DNA from: JACJXF01 sp964349045
Lineage (GTDB): Bacteria > Bacteroidota > Bacteroidia > Bacteroidales > GCA-2748055
Reading direction: 5' to 3'
Assembly (NCBI GenBank): GCA_964349045.1
Contig: CAYGFI010000073.1
Span: 1-22,444 of the forward strand
Length of the DNA: 22,444 bases
Shown here: positions 9,235-16,460 of the stretch, piece after piece
Layout of the letters: each line of letters starts with the position of its first letter
How positions within the stretch are numbered: the stretch's first letter is position 1
Translations under genes and position numbers: made by a program
The notes under the pieces: generated by a model
What the model was told of the DNA's origin: nothing
Seen by the model: the letters and a program-made list of their open reading frames with translations, nothing else
Databases searched by the model: none

Positions 9235-9384
9235 TTATTTTGCGAAGAAATCTTTAACATGATCAAGGTGTACAATTCCTTCTTCAAATGAGTAGGAACC
9301 CGATTCCTGTTTTACCATTTTTATACATCTGGTAAAATTCTTTCCTTTTCCTGTCTGTAACGATGCAACTACCTTCTTTGCCAT
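9235..9384 (-). CDS. DUF4295 small basic protein, probable ribosomal component
   Basis: A 49-residue ORF starts MAKKVVASLQTGKGKNFTRC and ends DHVKDFFAK. It matches the DUF4295 family, which is found next to rpmG in Bacteroidota. The N-terminal half is strongly basic and the C-terminal half more acidic, as in small ribosomal proteins. It starts 15 bp after the rpmG stop, with a terminator just behind it, so it is the last gene of the rpmB-rpmG operon. From memory, a phylum-specific large-subunit protein (bL38) was seen in a Flavobacterium ribosome structure. This family may be that protein, but I cannot confirm the link here. Confidence 0.88.
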   Translation of the reverse strand: MAKKVVASLQTGKGKNFTRCIKMVKQESGSYSFEEGIVHLDHVKDFFAK

Positions 9385-9399
9385 TTCTAAATTCTTTAA

Positions 9400-9588
9400 T
9401 TATTTAATTTCTCTGTGAAGAGTATATTTCTTAAGAATTGGATTGTATTTTTTCAATTCCATCCTCTCAGGAGTATTTTTCCTGTTTTTGGTGGTTATGT
9501 AACGTGAGGTACCCGGCTGGCCACTTTCCTTGTGTTCAGTACATTCCAGAATTACCTGTATACGGTTACCTTTACCTTTCTTTGCCAT
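9400..9588 (-). CDS. rpmG: 50S ribosomal protein bL33
   Basis: This 62-residue large-subunit protein binds near the E site. The sequence starts MAKKGKGNRIQVILECTEHK and contains the family core GTSRYITTKNRKNTPERMELKKYNP. Only one cysteine (in ECTEHK) remains, so the zinc-binding CxxC pairs of the other L33 type are absent and this is a zinc-independent (C-minus) form. It lies 20 bp after rpmB and 15 bp before DUF4295 in the same operon. Confidence 0.96.
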   Translation of the reverse strand: MAKKGKGNRIQVILECTEHKESGQPGTSRYITTKNRKNTPERMELKKYNPILKKYTLHREIK

Positions 9589-9608
9589 TTCAATCTGATT
9601 TTTTACTA

Positions 9609-9851
9609 TTAGTAAGTTGCAAGAAAGCCTTTTTCTTTAGCTTCAGTAAGTGCCAGCCCAAGGCCTTTTTTATTAATAATGCGAATACCCTTTGCGGATA
9701 CCTTAAGCCTTACCCATCGCTCTTCTTCAGAAAAATAAAACTTCTTATCGAACAGGTTGGGATAAAACTTTCTTCTGGTTCTTTTTTTGGAATGAGAAAC
9801 ATTGTTTCCCGTTATCATTTTCTTTCCCGTAATCTGACAAACTCGTGACAT
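9609..9851 (-). CDS. rpmB: 50S ribosomal protein bL28
   Basis: This 80-residue large-subunit protein is the first gene of the rpmB-rpmG-DUF4295 operon. The N-terminus MSRVCQITGKKMITGNNVSHS and the following KRTRRKFYPNL are the L28 signature. The C-terminal half has the usual VRLKVSAKGIRIINKKG segment. The protein is strongly basic and full length for the Bacteroidota form. A single Cys5 is present, and the paired zinc cysteines of some L28 variants are absent. Confidence 0.96.
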   Translation of the reverse strand: MSRVCQITGKKMITGNNVSHSKKRTRRKFYPNLFDKKFYFSEEERWVRLKVSAKGIRIINKKGLGLALTEAKEKGFLATY

Positions 9852-9887
9852 TTCTTTCGAATTTCTATGGATTTTTCAAACAGACCG

Positions 9888-9919
9888 CAAAGTAAGGTAT
9901 TTTCTTTTTAATAATCAAT
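9888..9919 (-). promoter_or_regulatory. Possible rpmB operon promoter
   Basis: On the minus strand ATTG (9916-9919) is followed after 20 bp by TTACTTTG (9888-9895), one fixed base away from TAnnTTTG. The leader would be about 30 nt. Position and spacing fit a Bacteroidota promoter for the ribosomal-protein operon. Confidence 0.4.
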
Positions 9920-9928
9920 ATAATAATT

Positions 9929-9949
9929 AAAAAAAATCACATCTTTTTT
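9929..9949 (-). terminator. Weak A/T hairpin after cinA
   Basis: Read on the minus strand, a run of A, then GAT, a three-base loop and AT with a run of T, can form a 9-bp stem of A-T pairs plus one G-U, with eight T at its end. It lies 8-28 bp past the cinA stop. It lacks G-C pairs, so it would be a weak terminator at best. Confidence 0.35.
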
Positions 9950-9956
9950 ATTAGGG

Positions 9957-11201
9957 CTATTCCAGTGTTAAAATTATCTTTCTCAGCATATTAAGAGCTG
10001 TCAATGTGGCTTTCTCAACATTTCTGCCCCTGTGTTCGCCAAAAAGAAATTTTCGCGAAATGGTTTTTTCTGCCGATGAAATAGCGATCCATGTGGTACC
10101 TACAGGCTTCATTTCCGATCCTCCATCAGGTCCTGCAATTCCGGATGTGGCAATTGAATAATCAACTCCTAGCTTTAACCGGATACCTTCTGCCATTTCT
10201 TCAACAACCTGCTGACTTACAGCGCCATACATTTGTATGGATTCATTTTTTACGTTTAAAATACTTTCCTTAACTGAATTATCATATGCCACGATACTAC
10301 CCTTAAAATACCGGGAACTACCGGGCATGGATGTAATAAGTTTAGCAATGGAACCTCCCGTACAACTTTCTGCAGTTGCCAGGGTAAGCGAATGGACATT
10401 TAGTAAATCAGCAACAACTTTTTCCAGTGGAACGTCCTCAAGACAATAAACATCTTCCCGAATGATTTTCAATAATTTCTGTATCTCTGCTTCAAGTATC
10501 TCTTTAGCACCAATAGTTGATTTTCCCGTTGCAGTCAATCGTAATCTCACAATTCCGGGTCGCGGCAGGTAGGCTAATTTAACATTCACGGGTAAAGCTC
10601 CTTCCCAGTCTTTGATCCTTTCTGATAAAATTGATTCCGGGATGCCTTGTGTCATTATGGTTCTGTGAACAATAACACTTCCTTTAATCACTTTTTGGAG
10701 CTCAGGGAGAAGGGACTGATGATAAATGTCTTTTAATTCATAAGGCACACCGGGTAATGAAATAAAAACAGATCCTCCCCTCTCAAACCACATACCGGCA
10801 GCAGTTCCCGACGGGTTATGTAATAACTTGCATTTCACCGGTAACATGGCTTGCAAACGATTTACTTCAGAAACACGCATTCCACGCTGATTAAAAAGGA
10901 CCTCAATATGAGCAAGAACTTCAGAATTCATTTTTAGTTCAGTTTTAAAATACTCTGCGAGAGTTATCTTTGTAATATCATCTTTCGTGGGCCCCAATCC
11001 CCCGGTAATAATAATTAGTTCTTTATTTCCCTCATAACGTTTTAGTGTATCTTTAATATGCCTGGAATCATCTGATATTGAAAGAATTTCATCCACTTTA
11101 ACTCCCAGAAGATTGAGTCCTTCAGCTATCCAGGCAGAATTGGTATCAATTATCTGTCCGATCAGGATTTCATCACCGATAGTTATTATAGCTGCATTCA
11201 T
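9957..11201 (-). CDS. cinA: CinA: MoCF domain plus NMN amidohydrolase domain
   Basis: This is a two-domain CinA-family protein of 414 residues, close to the usual length. The N-terminal molybdopterin-binding-like (COG1058) domain covers about 1-170, with IGDEILIGQIIDTNSAWIA and TGGLGPTKDDIT. In characterised relatives this part has ADP-ribose pyrophosphatase-type activity. The C-terminal CinA domain (about 255-410) has TAESCTGGSIAKLI and SGIAGPDGGS, typical of nicotinamide-mononucleotide deamidases (PncC), which recycle NMN. The competence name is historical; no competence genes are nearby. The 5' gap to the tRNA gene holds the tRNA terminator. No clear promoter is visible for cinA. Confidence 0.95.
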   Translation of the reverse strand: MNAAIITIGDEILIGQIIDTNSAWIAEGLNLLGVKVDEILSISDDSRHIKDTLKRYEGNKELIIITGGLGPTKDDITKITLAEYFKTELKMNSEVLAHIEVLFNQRGMRVSEVNRLQAMLPVKCKLLHNPSGTAAGMWFERGGSVFISLPGVPYELKDIYHQSLLPELQKVIKGSVIVHRTIMTQGIPESILSERIKDWEGALPVNVKLAYLPRPGIVRLRLTATGKSTIGAKEILEAEIQKLLKIIREDVYCLEDVPLEKVVADLLNVHSLTLATAESCTGGSIAKLITSMPGSSRYFKGSIVAYDNSVKESILNVKNESIQMYGAVSQQVVEEMAEGIRLKLGVDYSIATSGIAGPDGGSEMKPVGTTWIAISSAEKTISRKFLFGEHRGRNVEKATLTALNMLRKIILTLE

Positions 11202-11250
11202 TAATTAATTCTAATAAGAAAATTATTGGGACATTAATCGGATTAATCAC

Positions 11251-11286
11251 AAAACAATAACAAAAGACAGGTCCAGTAACCTGTCT
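11251..11286 (-). terminator. Terminator of tRNA-Gly
   Basis: AGACAGGT (11265-11272), loop CCAGTA, and ACCTGTCT (11279-11286) form a perfect 8-bp stem. On the minus strand it is followed by TTTTGTTATTGTTTT. It begins 9 bp after the tRNA 3' end, making the tRNA an independent transcription unit. Confidence 0.8.
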
Positions 11287-11294
11287 GTTAAATG

Positions 11295-11366
11295 AGCGGG
11301 AAAAGGGATTCGAACCCTCGACCCTCAGCTTGGGAAGCTGATGCTCTACCCCTGAGCTACTCCCGC
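11295..11366 (-). tRNA. tRNA-Gly, anticodon CCC
   Basis: The minus strand folds into a full 72-nt cloverleaf: acceptor GCGGGAG / TTCCCGC (closing G-U), D arm GCTC...GAGC, anticodon stem TCAGC / GCTGA with loop TTCCCAA, a five-base variable loop, T stem GAGGG / CCCTT with loop TTCGAAT, and discriminator T. The middle loop bases give anticodon CCC, which reads GGG glycine codons. The 3' CCA is not encoded, so it must be added after transcription. The gene has its own promoter and terminator. Confidence 0.96.
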
Positions 11367-11394
11367 TAAAGGTATTAAAATGTTAAAAGCATCG

Positions 11395-11425
11395 CAAATT
11401 TAATACTTTTAGACAGGAAAGCAAA
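11395..11425 (-). promoter_or_regulatory. Consensus Bacteroidota promoter of tRNA-Gly
   Basis: On the minus strand TTTG (11422-11425), a 19-bp spacer and TAAATTTG (11395-11402) match TTTG-N19-TAnnTTTG at every fixed base. Transcription should start near 11388-11390, about 22 nt before the mature tRNA. The promoter begins only 8 bp after the msrB stop codon. Confidence 0.8.
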
Positions 11426-11433
11426 TAAGATAA

Positions 11434-11931
11434 TTAATCCTTATTTGCCGGAACAAACTTAATCGAAACAGAATTCACGCAGTGCCGGGTATTTTTTGCA
11501 GTCATTTTCTCTCCTTCAAAAACATGACCAAGGTGTCCGCTGCAATTATTACAGATAATTTCGGTTCTCATGCCATCGGCATCTTTCTTTTTTTTCACAG
11601 CACCGGGAATCTCATCATCAAAACTGGGCCATCCGCAGTGTGAATCGAACTTATCATTCGAGCGGTATAAAGGAGCATTGCATTGCTTACATATATAAGC
11701 GCCTTTTTCTTTAAATTCCGTGTAAATACCTGTCCACGCTCTCTCAGTACCCTTTTCCAGCAAAACATGCTTTTCGAACGCATCTAATTCATTAAAAGGT
11801 TTGTCCTTGCCATTTTTTATTGTTAAATCCTCCATGTTACTGATTTTTTCTGAATCATTTGGTGTTTGTTGTCCACAGGCCTTAGCCATTAAGCTTATTA
11901 TCAGCAGATTAATTAAAAGTATTTTTTTCAT
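11434..11931 (-). CDS. msrB: Exported methionine-(R)-sulfoxide reductase B (lipoprotein)
   Basis: MsrB reduces the R epimer of methionine sulfoxide in oxidised proteins. From the ATG at 11931 the product has 165 residues; a GTG two codons upstream (11937) is in frame but less likely. The N-terminus MKKILLINLLIISLMAKAC looks like a lipoprotein signal with Cys19 as the lipidated residue, though Lys at -2 is unusual for a lipobox. The SelR domain spans about 45-162. It has zinc ligands CKQC (81-84) and CNNC (127-130), a possible resolving Cys99 in HCGWPSF, and the catalytic Cys151 in RHCVNSVSIKF, where His replaces the usual Tyr. The predicted export places repair in the periplasm or at a membrane, not the cytosol. 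The gene lies about 76 bp downstream of acsA. Confidence 0.94.
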   Translation of the reverse strand: MKKILLINLLIISLMAKACGQQTPNDSEKISNMEDLTIKNGKDKPFNELDAFEKHVLLEKGTERAWTGIYTEFKEKGAYICKQCNAPLYRSNDKFDSHCGWPSFDDEIPGAVKKKKDADGMRTEIICNNCSGHLGHVFEGEKMTAKNTRHCVNSVSIKFVPANKD

Positions 11932-12007
11932 GATCACCTAAACATTTTCATTGTTGAAACAACTCACTACTACTTACTAATACTCACTTTCACCCTGTAA
12001 AATAAAA

Positions 12008-13960
12008 CTAACCAATTCCCCCCCTCAATTCTATCAAGGCCTCAACAACAGATGGATCAGCAAGGGTTGTAATATCTCCCATGTCGTCAGTCTGACCGGC
12101 AGCAATATTCCTGAGTATTCTTCGCATGATCTTTCCCGATCGGGTTTTTGGCAATGCAGGCGCTATTAAAATCTGGTCAGGAGTTGCAAATGCTCCGATG
12201 TGACGTCTCACCTCATTTCTTAATTCTCCGACCAGTTCTTCATCTGCTTCATAACCATCTCTTAATATAACAAATGCAAAAATTCCCTCTCCTTTAATTG
12301 GGTGTGGGTATCCAATTACAGCAGCTTCAGAACAGAATGGATGTGATACCAGGGCGCTTTCGATCTCTGCAGATCCAATCCGATGACCCGAAACATTCAA
12401 CACATCGTCAACACGTCCGGTTAGCCAGTAATAACCATCCGCATCCCTGGTGGCTCCGTCACCTGTAAGGTAATACCCTTTATATTGATTCAGATAGGTT
12501 TCGAAAAACCTGGCGTGATCTCCCTGTATAGTCCGTGCCATGCTGGGCCATGGACTTTTTATCGCCAGAAGCCCTGAAGCTGCTATATCGGTAAGCTCTT
12601 CACCTTCAACGCTTAAAAGCACAGGTTCAATTCCAAAAAATGGTAAAGTAGCAGATCCTGGTTTAGTAGGAATAGCTCCCGGAAGAGGAGAAATAAGTAT
12701 ACCTCCTGTCTCAGTTTGCCACCATGTGTCAACAATTGAACATCTACCCTCACCCACCACATCATAATACCATTTCCATGTATCAGGATTAATTGGTTCT
12801 CCTACAGTTCCCAGAATCCTGAGGCTTGACCTGTTGTATTTTTTTACAAAAGAATCTCCTTCCCGTTGGATAGCTCTTAGCGCTGTAGGCGCAGTATAAA
12901 ACTGGTTGATTTTCAGACGTTCGACCATTTCCCAATACCTGCCTGCATCCGGGTAATTGGGTACACTTTCAAAAAGAACGGTAGTCCCGCCATTTAGCAA
13001 GGGTCCGTATACAACGTATGAATGTCCTGTTATCCAACCAATATCGGCTACACATGCATAAATCTCATTGTCTTTATAGTCGAAAACATACTTATGTGTC
13101 ATTGCTGTAAATAGCAGATACCCAGCAGTTGTATGAGATACTCCTTTTGGCTTGCCGGTACTTCCTGATGTATATAGAAGGAACAAGGTATCCTCCGAAT
13201 CCATATGCTCAATAGGACAATAGGGTCTTTCACCTGCCATGGCCTCATTAAGCCATATATCCCGCGGAGCATAAAATGGTATCTTTGCTCCGGTACGTTT
13301 TGCTATGAAAACATGCTCAACACTCGGGCATGCCATTACCGCTTCATCAACCATTCTTTTCAGGGGAATTATTTTTTTACCTCTGATTCCTTCATCGGCT
13401 GTAATCACTGCCTTGCATTTCGCGTCATTTATCCTGTCACGCAGTGATTCTGCGCTAAATCCGGCAAAAACAACTGAATGTACTGCTCCAATACGCGCAC
13501 AGGCAAGCATTGCATAAACTGCTTCCGGAATCATCGGCATATAAATAGCAACCCTGTCCCGCTTACGGATTCCATTGTGCCGTAAGACATTAGCAAGTCG
13601 CGAAACATTTCTTTGAAGCTCCCTGTAAGTAATTCTTTGCTCATTACCCGGCTCATCTGCTTCCCAAATGATTGCGACATGATCTCCCTTGTCTTTTACA
13701 TGTCTGTCAACACAATTTTCACAAGCATTCAGTTTACCTCCCAGGAACCAGGAAACTAATCCCTCTGAAAAATCACAATCGCTTGCAAGTTGAAAATCAT
13801 GCTGCCAGAGTAAAAATTCATGAGCGTTTTTTTCCCAGAAATCAGAACCTGCCCTTATACTCTCTTTATAGATCTCTCTATAATTCTCAAGGGAGGATAT
13901 ATAAGAATTTTTAAAAAGTTCTTTGTTCGGCATGTAAACATCAGGAGAATTTTCGGACAT
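12008..13960 (-). CDS. acsA: Acetyl-CoA synthetase (AMP-forming)
   Basis: This enzyme activates acetate with ATP and CoA to acetyl-CoA through acetyl-AMP. The protein has 650 residues, the usual length. The N-terminal Acs-type segment FWEKNAHEFLLW is present. The ANL core has the phosphate loop YTSGSTGKPKG (263-273), GEPINP (387-392), WWQTETGG (413-420) with Trp414 closing the acyl pocket as expected for acetate, the hinge region YLTGDGATRD (497-506), GRVDDVLNVSGHR (515-527), and the adenylation lysine Lys610 in PKTRSGKIMRR. That lysine is the known acetylation switch in this family. msrB follows on the same strand after ~76 bp. I see no consensus promoter in the 186-bp upstream gap. Confidence 0.96.
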   Translation of the reverse strand: MSENSPDVYMPNKELFKNSYISSLENYREIYKESIRAGSDFWEKNAHEFLLWQHDFQLASDCDFSEGLVSWFLGGKLNACENCVDRHVKDKGDHVAIIWEADEPGNEQRITYRELQRNVSRLANVLRHNGIRKRDRVAIYMPMIPEAVYAMLACARIGAVHSVVFAGFSAESLRDRINDAKCKAVITADEGIRGKKIIPLKRMVDEAVMACPSVEHVFIAKRTGAKIPFYAPRDIWLNEAMAGERPYCPIEHMDSEDTLFLLYTSGSTGKPKGVSHTTAGYLLFTAMTHKYVFDYKDNEIYACVADIGWITGHSYVVYGPLLNGGTTVLFESVPNYPDAGRYWEMVERLKINQFYTAPTALRAIQREGDSFVKKYNRSSLRILGTVGEPINPDTWKWYYDVVGEGRCSIVDTWWQTETGGILISPLPGAIPTKPGSATLPFFGIEPVLLSVEGEELTDIAASGLLAIKSPWPSMARTIQGDHARFFETYLNQYKGYYLTGDGATRDADGYYWLTGRVDDVLNVSGHRIGSAEIESALVSHPFCSEAAVIGYPHPIKGEGIFAFVILRDGYEADEELVGELRNEVRRHIGAFATPDQILIAPALPKTRSGKIMRRILRNIAAGQTDDMGDITTLADPSVVEALIELRGGIG

Positions 13961-14096
13961 GATTTTATTTTTTTTTATTAATCAGGGATATTAAAGCAAA
14001 CGTGCAAGTGAAACAACCGAATTTGGTTTTTGTTGAATTTTATTCCTTGGTGTCATGGTAAATAATAAAGAAATCAATATAGTCGTTGTATCTTTT

Positions 14097-14115
14097 CGTC
14101 CGCATTTGGTGGACG
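14097..14115. terminator. Hairpin between the Ste24-like gene and acsA
   Basis: CGTCCGC (14097-14103), loop ATTTG and GTGGACG (14109-14115) form a 7-bp stem with one G-U pair, 32 bp past the 3' end of the protease gene. Neither strand has a T run right after it, so it may slow polymerase or protect the 3' end instead of being a classical terminator. The rest of the 186-bp gap (13961-14146) shows no promoter or gene I can name. Confidence 0.4.
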
Positions 14116-14146
14116 GACAGAATTTTACCCGGACACTATTTATTCT

Positions 14147-15394
14147 TTAATGCGCTAAATCTTTTAATTTCGCCAAGGCTTTAATCCTCTGAAGTAAGGT
14201 GGGATGAGAATAGTGAAAAAATACATAAACCGGATGGGGTGTCAGGTTACTGAGATTCTTTCCGGATAGTTTTTTTAAGGCGGATATCAGGTCTTTTGTG
14301 TCCGAGTAATCAGCGGCATATCGATCTGCCTGGTATTCGTGGCGACGGCTTACAAAACCTGTTAAAATGCCGCTTACCATAGAAACCGGACTGTAAAGAA
14401 TTCCGAATGCAATGAGAGAAATATGGAAATTTGGTTCTTCAACATTCAACGCGGCAGATAAGGATGGGTTATTTATAAACAGGGAGAAAAGAAAAAGAGT
14501 CAGACCAGCCTGAAACAGACCACTAACCGTCCCTTTAAGACTATGCTTCTTCTTGTAATGACCAATTTCATGAGCTAAAACTGCAACAATTTCCTCAATA
14601 TTCAGATCATTGATCAAAGTATCATACAATACAATTCTTTTTTTCGCTCCAAGACCCGTAAAATATGCATTAGCTTTTGTTGATCGCTTTGATCCGTCAA
14701 TAACATAAACATTATCAAGTTTAAAACCTGTTTTATCCGACATGTGCCGGATAGCTTCTTTTAAGGGTCCTTCTTCAAGGAGAGTTTGCTTATTAAACAG
14801 TGGAACAATAAGTTGAGAGTAAAACATCGTCATCAGGATGGTAAAAACTCCAATTACTGCCCATGCGAAAAGCCAGAAATATTCTCCGGACAACTGAAAA
14901 AACCAGATAATCAGCGAAAGTAATCCTCCCCCGATAATAGCGCCAAGCAACCAGCCTTTTAATTTGTCGAATAGAAATGTTTTTGGCGTTGTTTTATTGA
15001 ACCCGAACTTTTCTTCAATAACAAAGGTATCGTAAACCGAAAATGGTGTGGTAAGAATATCAGAGGCAAGCATCAAGATCCCAAAAAACAGCAATGCAAC
15101 CGCAATATAATTGTTGAAAACGGTAAAAGCCAGGTCATTCACCCAACCAAAACCGCCAAGAAAAAGCATCAATAGAGTTAAAAGAAGACTGAAACTGCTC
15201 ATTATGAATGAGAAACGAATATTTACACTCTTGTATTCCTGTGATTTCTTATAACTAGCTGCATCAAAAACATCAGAAACTTCAGCAGGAAGTTCGGGAA
15301 AAACATGCTTCAGATTAAGATAATCAAGTATTTTTTCGAATACAAAACTTATAATAATAATAGCCAGTAATAAAAAAAATATGGTGTTGTACAT
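14147..15394 (-). CDS. Ste24-like M48 membrane metalloprotease
   Basis: This encodes a 415-residue integral-membrane zinc protease of the M48 (CAAX protease 1 / Ste24) type. The zinc motif is HEIGH, residues 275-279, within EIVAVLAHEIGHYKKKH. The third ligand is Glu353 in SRRHEYQADRYAAD. Hydrophobic segments are visible at about 3-20, 62-82, 98-112, 147-166, 173-195, 290-308 and 326-348, which fits the multi-helix barrel of Ste24. In bacteria prenylated CAAX substrates are not established, and the natural role is probably membrane-protein quality control; this is inference from the family. The lipoprotein gene lies 12 bp upstream and is probably co-transcribed. HtpX is a related but shorter alternative; length and domain order favour Ste24. 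Confidence 0.93.
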   Translation of the reverse strand: MYNTIFFLLLAIIIISFVFEKILDYLNLKHVFPELPAEVSDVFDAASYKKSQEYKSVNIRFSFIMSSFSLLLTLLMLFLGGFGWVNDLAFTVFNNYIAVALLFFGILMLASDILTTPFSVYDTFVIEEKFGFNKTTPKTFLFDKLKGWLLGAIIGGGLLSLIIWFFQLSGEYFWLFAWAVIGVFTILMTMFYSQLIVPLFNKQTLLEEGPLKEAIRHMSDKTGFKLDNVYVIDGSKRSTKANAYFTGLGAKKRIVLYDTLINDLNIEEIVAVLAHEIGHYKKKHSLKGTVSGLFQAGLTLFLFSLFINNPSLSAALNVEEPNFHISLIAFGILYSPVSMVSGILTGFVSRRHEYQADRYAADYSDTKDLISALKKLSGKNLSNLTPHPVYVFFHYSHPTLLQRIKALAKLKDLAH

Positions 15395-15406
15395 TTTTAC
15401 AATTAT

Positions 15407-16366
15407 TTATTTAATACCTGATTGAATATCCAGTTTTTCCCTTATTTCCATTCGCTTTTGAAGCTTATCCATGTAAAAATCCGTATATTCTGATTCTTTT
15501 ATTGTTTTAGCTTCCTTAAGCCATGCAATTGCTTCCTGCAGCTTATCTTCCGACTCACTCACCACAGCAAGATTATAGCATGCCTTAAATGCCTGGTTTC
15601 TATTACCACCGGTTTTAAGCTCCAGAAGCTGTCCCCTGTCTAGTGAAATATCATTCCCGAAACTATAGATCTGGTAATATGAGCGTGCAATATTTCTCCA
15701 GAAAGGGCTGATACGCTTTGCATAATTTTCCCCGGCAATGAAAAAAGCTTCACGAACAGCATCAGGTAGCTCAGGAACAGGATCATAATAATCATAGTTT
15801 GAATACCAGTAAAGAGTGTCAGTTTCAATAACCTGATCAAGAATTTCACCTTTATTGTTGTAAATTCGCCAGGTGGCCAAAAAGGATACATCAAGGTTTA
15901 TTTCCCAGCCACTCCATTCAGAAACATCCTGGACCCTCTTACTTTTAAATCCATAGTACTCCATTGCAATTATGTATTTTGCATCGAGGCTAGTGCACAA
16001 ATCCTCAATTTTTTTTGCTTCTTTCGGATGTAAAAAGTTTATGGTATCGCTTTCCCTTAGTTCAATGTATTCAGAATTCCGAAGGTTCTCATTTGGAGAT
16101 TCATTTAAGACCGAAAAAAAACCGTTAAAAAGATTTGTCGTTATCAGAGTATCAAAAATCAGCTTCTCTGCAGAAGTCATATCAGCCATCATACTTGCCT
16201 TGCCATACATAACTTCAGGTAAATAGGATGTATTCAGCACAACAATTTTGCCGGTATCAGGAAATGTATATTCTGCAGGAACTATTACGTCAACCCTCAG
16301 CCAGTTGGTTGGTGAGCAGGAAGATGTTAAAATAATGAGGGTGAAACCGATAAAAATACGTAGCAT
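15407..16366 (-). CDS. DUF6340-like lipoprotein
   Basis: This encodes a 319-residue protein that appears to belong to the DUF6340 family of Bacteroidota. The function is unknown. The N-terminus MLRIFIGFTLIILTSSC is a short lipoprotein signal with Cys17 as the anchor, so the protein should sit on the inner or outer membrane. After it comes LRVDVIVPAEYTFPDTGKIVVLNTSYLPE, the family-like opening that pairs a PAE motif with a beta strand. The C-terminal ~70 residues (GNRNQAFKACYNLAVVSESE...) look like one or two TPR-like helical hairpins. It precedes the Ste24-like protease by 12 bp, suggesting a joint envelope role. Its start codon directly follows an eight-T run at the end of a long hairpin, so translation or transcription may be conditional. 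Confidence 0.8.
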   Translation of the reverse strand: MLRIFIGFTLIILTSSCSPTNWLRVDVIVPAEYTFPDTGKIVVLNTSYLPEVMYGKASMMADMTSAEKLIFDTLITTNLFNGFFSVLNESPNENLRNSEYIELRESDTINFLHPKEAKKIEDLCTSLDAKYIIAMEYYGFKSKRVQDVSEWSGWEINLDVSFLATWRIYNNKGEILDQVIETDTLYWYSNYDYYDPVPELPDAVREAFFIAGENYAKRISPFWRNIARSYYQIYSFGNDISLDRGQLLELKTGGNRNQAFKACYNLAVVSESEDKLQEAIAWLKEAKTIKESEYTDFYMDKLQKRMEIREKLDIQSGIK

Positions 16367-16435
16367 AAAAAAAAGATCAGATTTCAGGCAATGAAAGTAA
16401 TAAAAAACTTATTCGGAGTTGCATAAAACCTGATC
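16367..16435 (-). terminator. Long hairpin with T8 between fabG and the DUF6340-like gene
   Basis: The 17-base arms at 16375-16391 and 16419-16435 are complementary apart from two G-U pairs and one mismatch, with a 27-base loop between. Eight T follow on the minus strand (16367-16374). It lies 25 bp upstream (5') of the fabG-distal gene on the strand that both genes use: DUF6340 is transcribed leftward from 16366. Transcripts of this strand arriving from the right would meet the hairpin just after the fabG-proximal 16461 stop. It can act as the fabG terminator or as an attenuator for the lipoprotein gene. Confidence 0.6.
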
Positions 16436-16460
16436 CCCCGGAAAAAATATTGTGAATTTA

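Noticed and set aside
9438..9848. A 136-residue plus-strand frame across rpmG and rpmB
   Set aside because: It is antisense to two certain ribosomal protein genes and to their short spacer. Its sequence looks like the complement of lysine-rich coding DNA.
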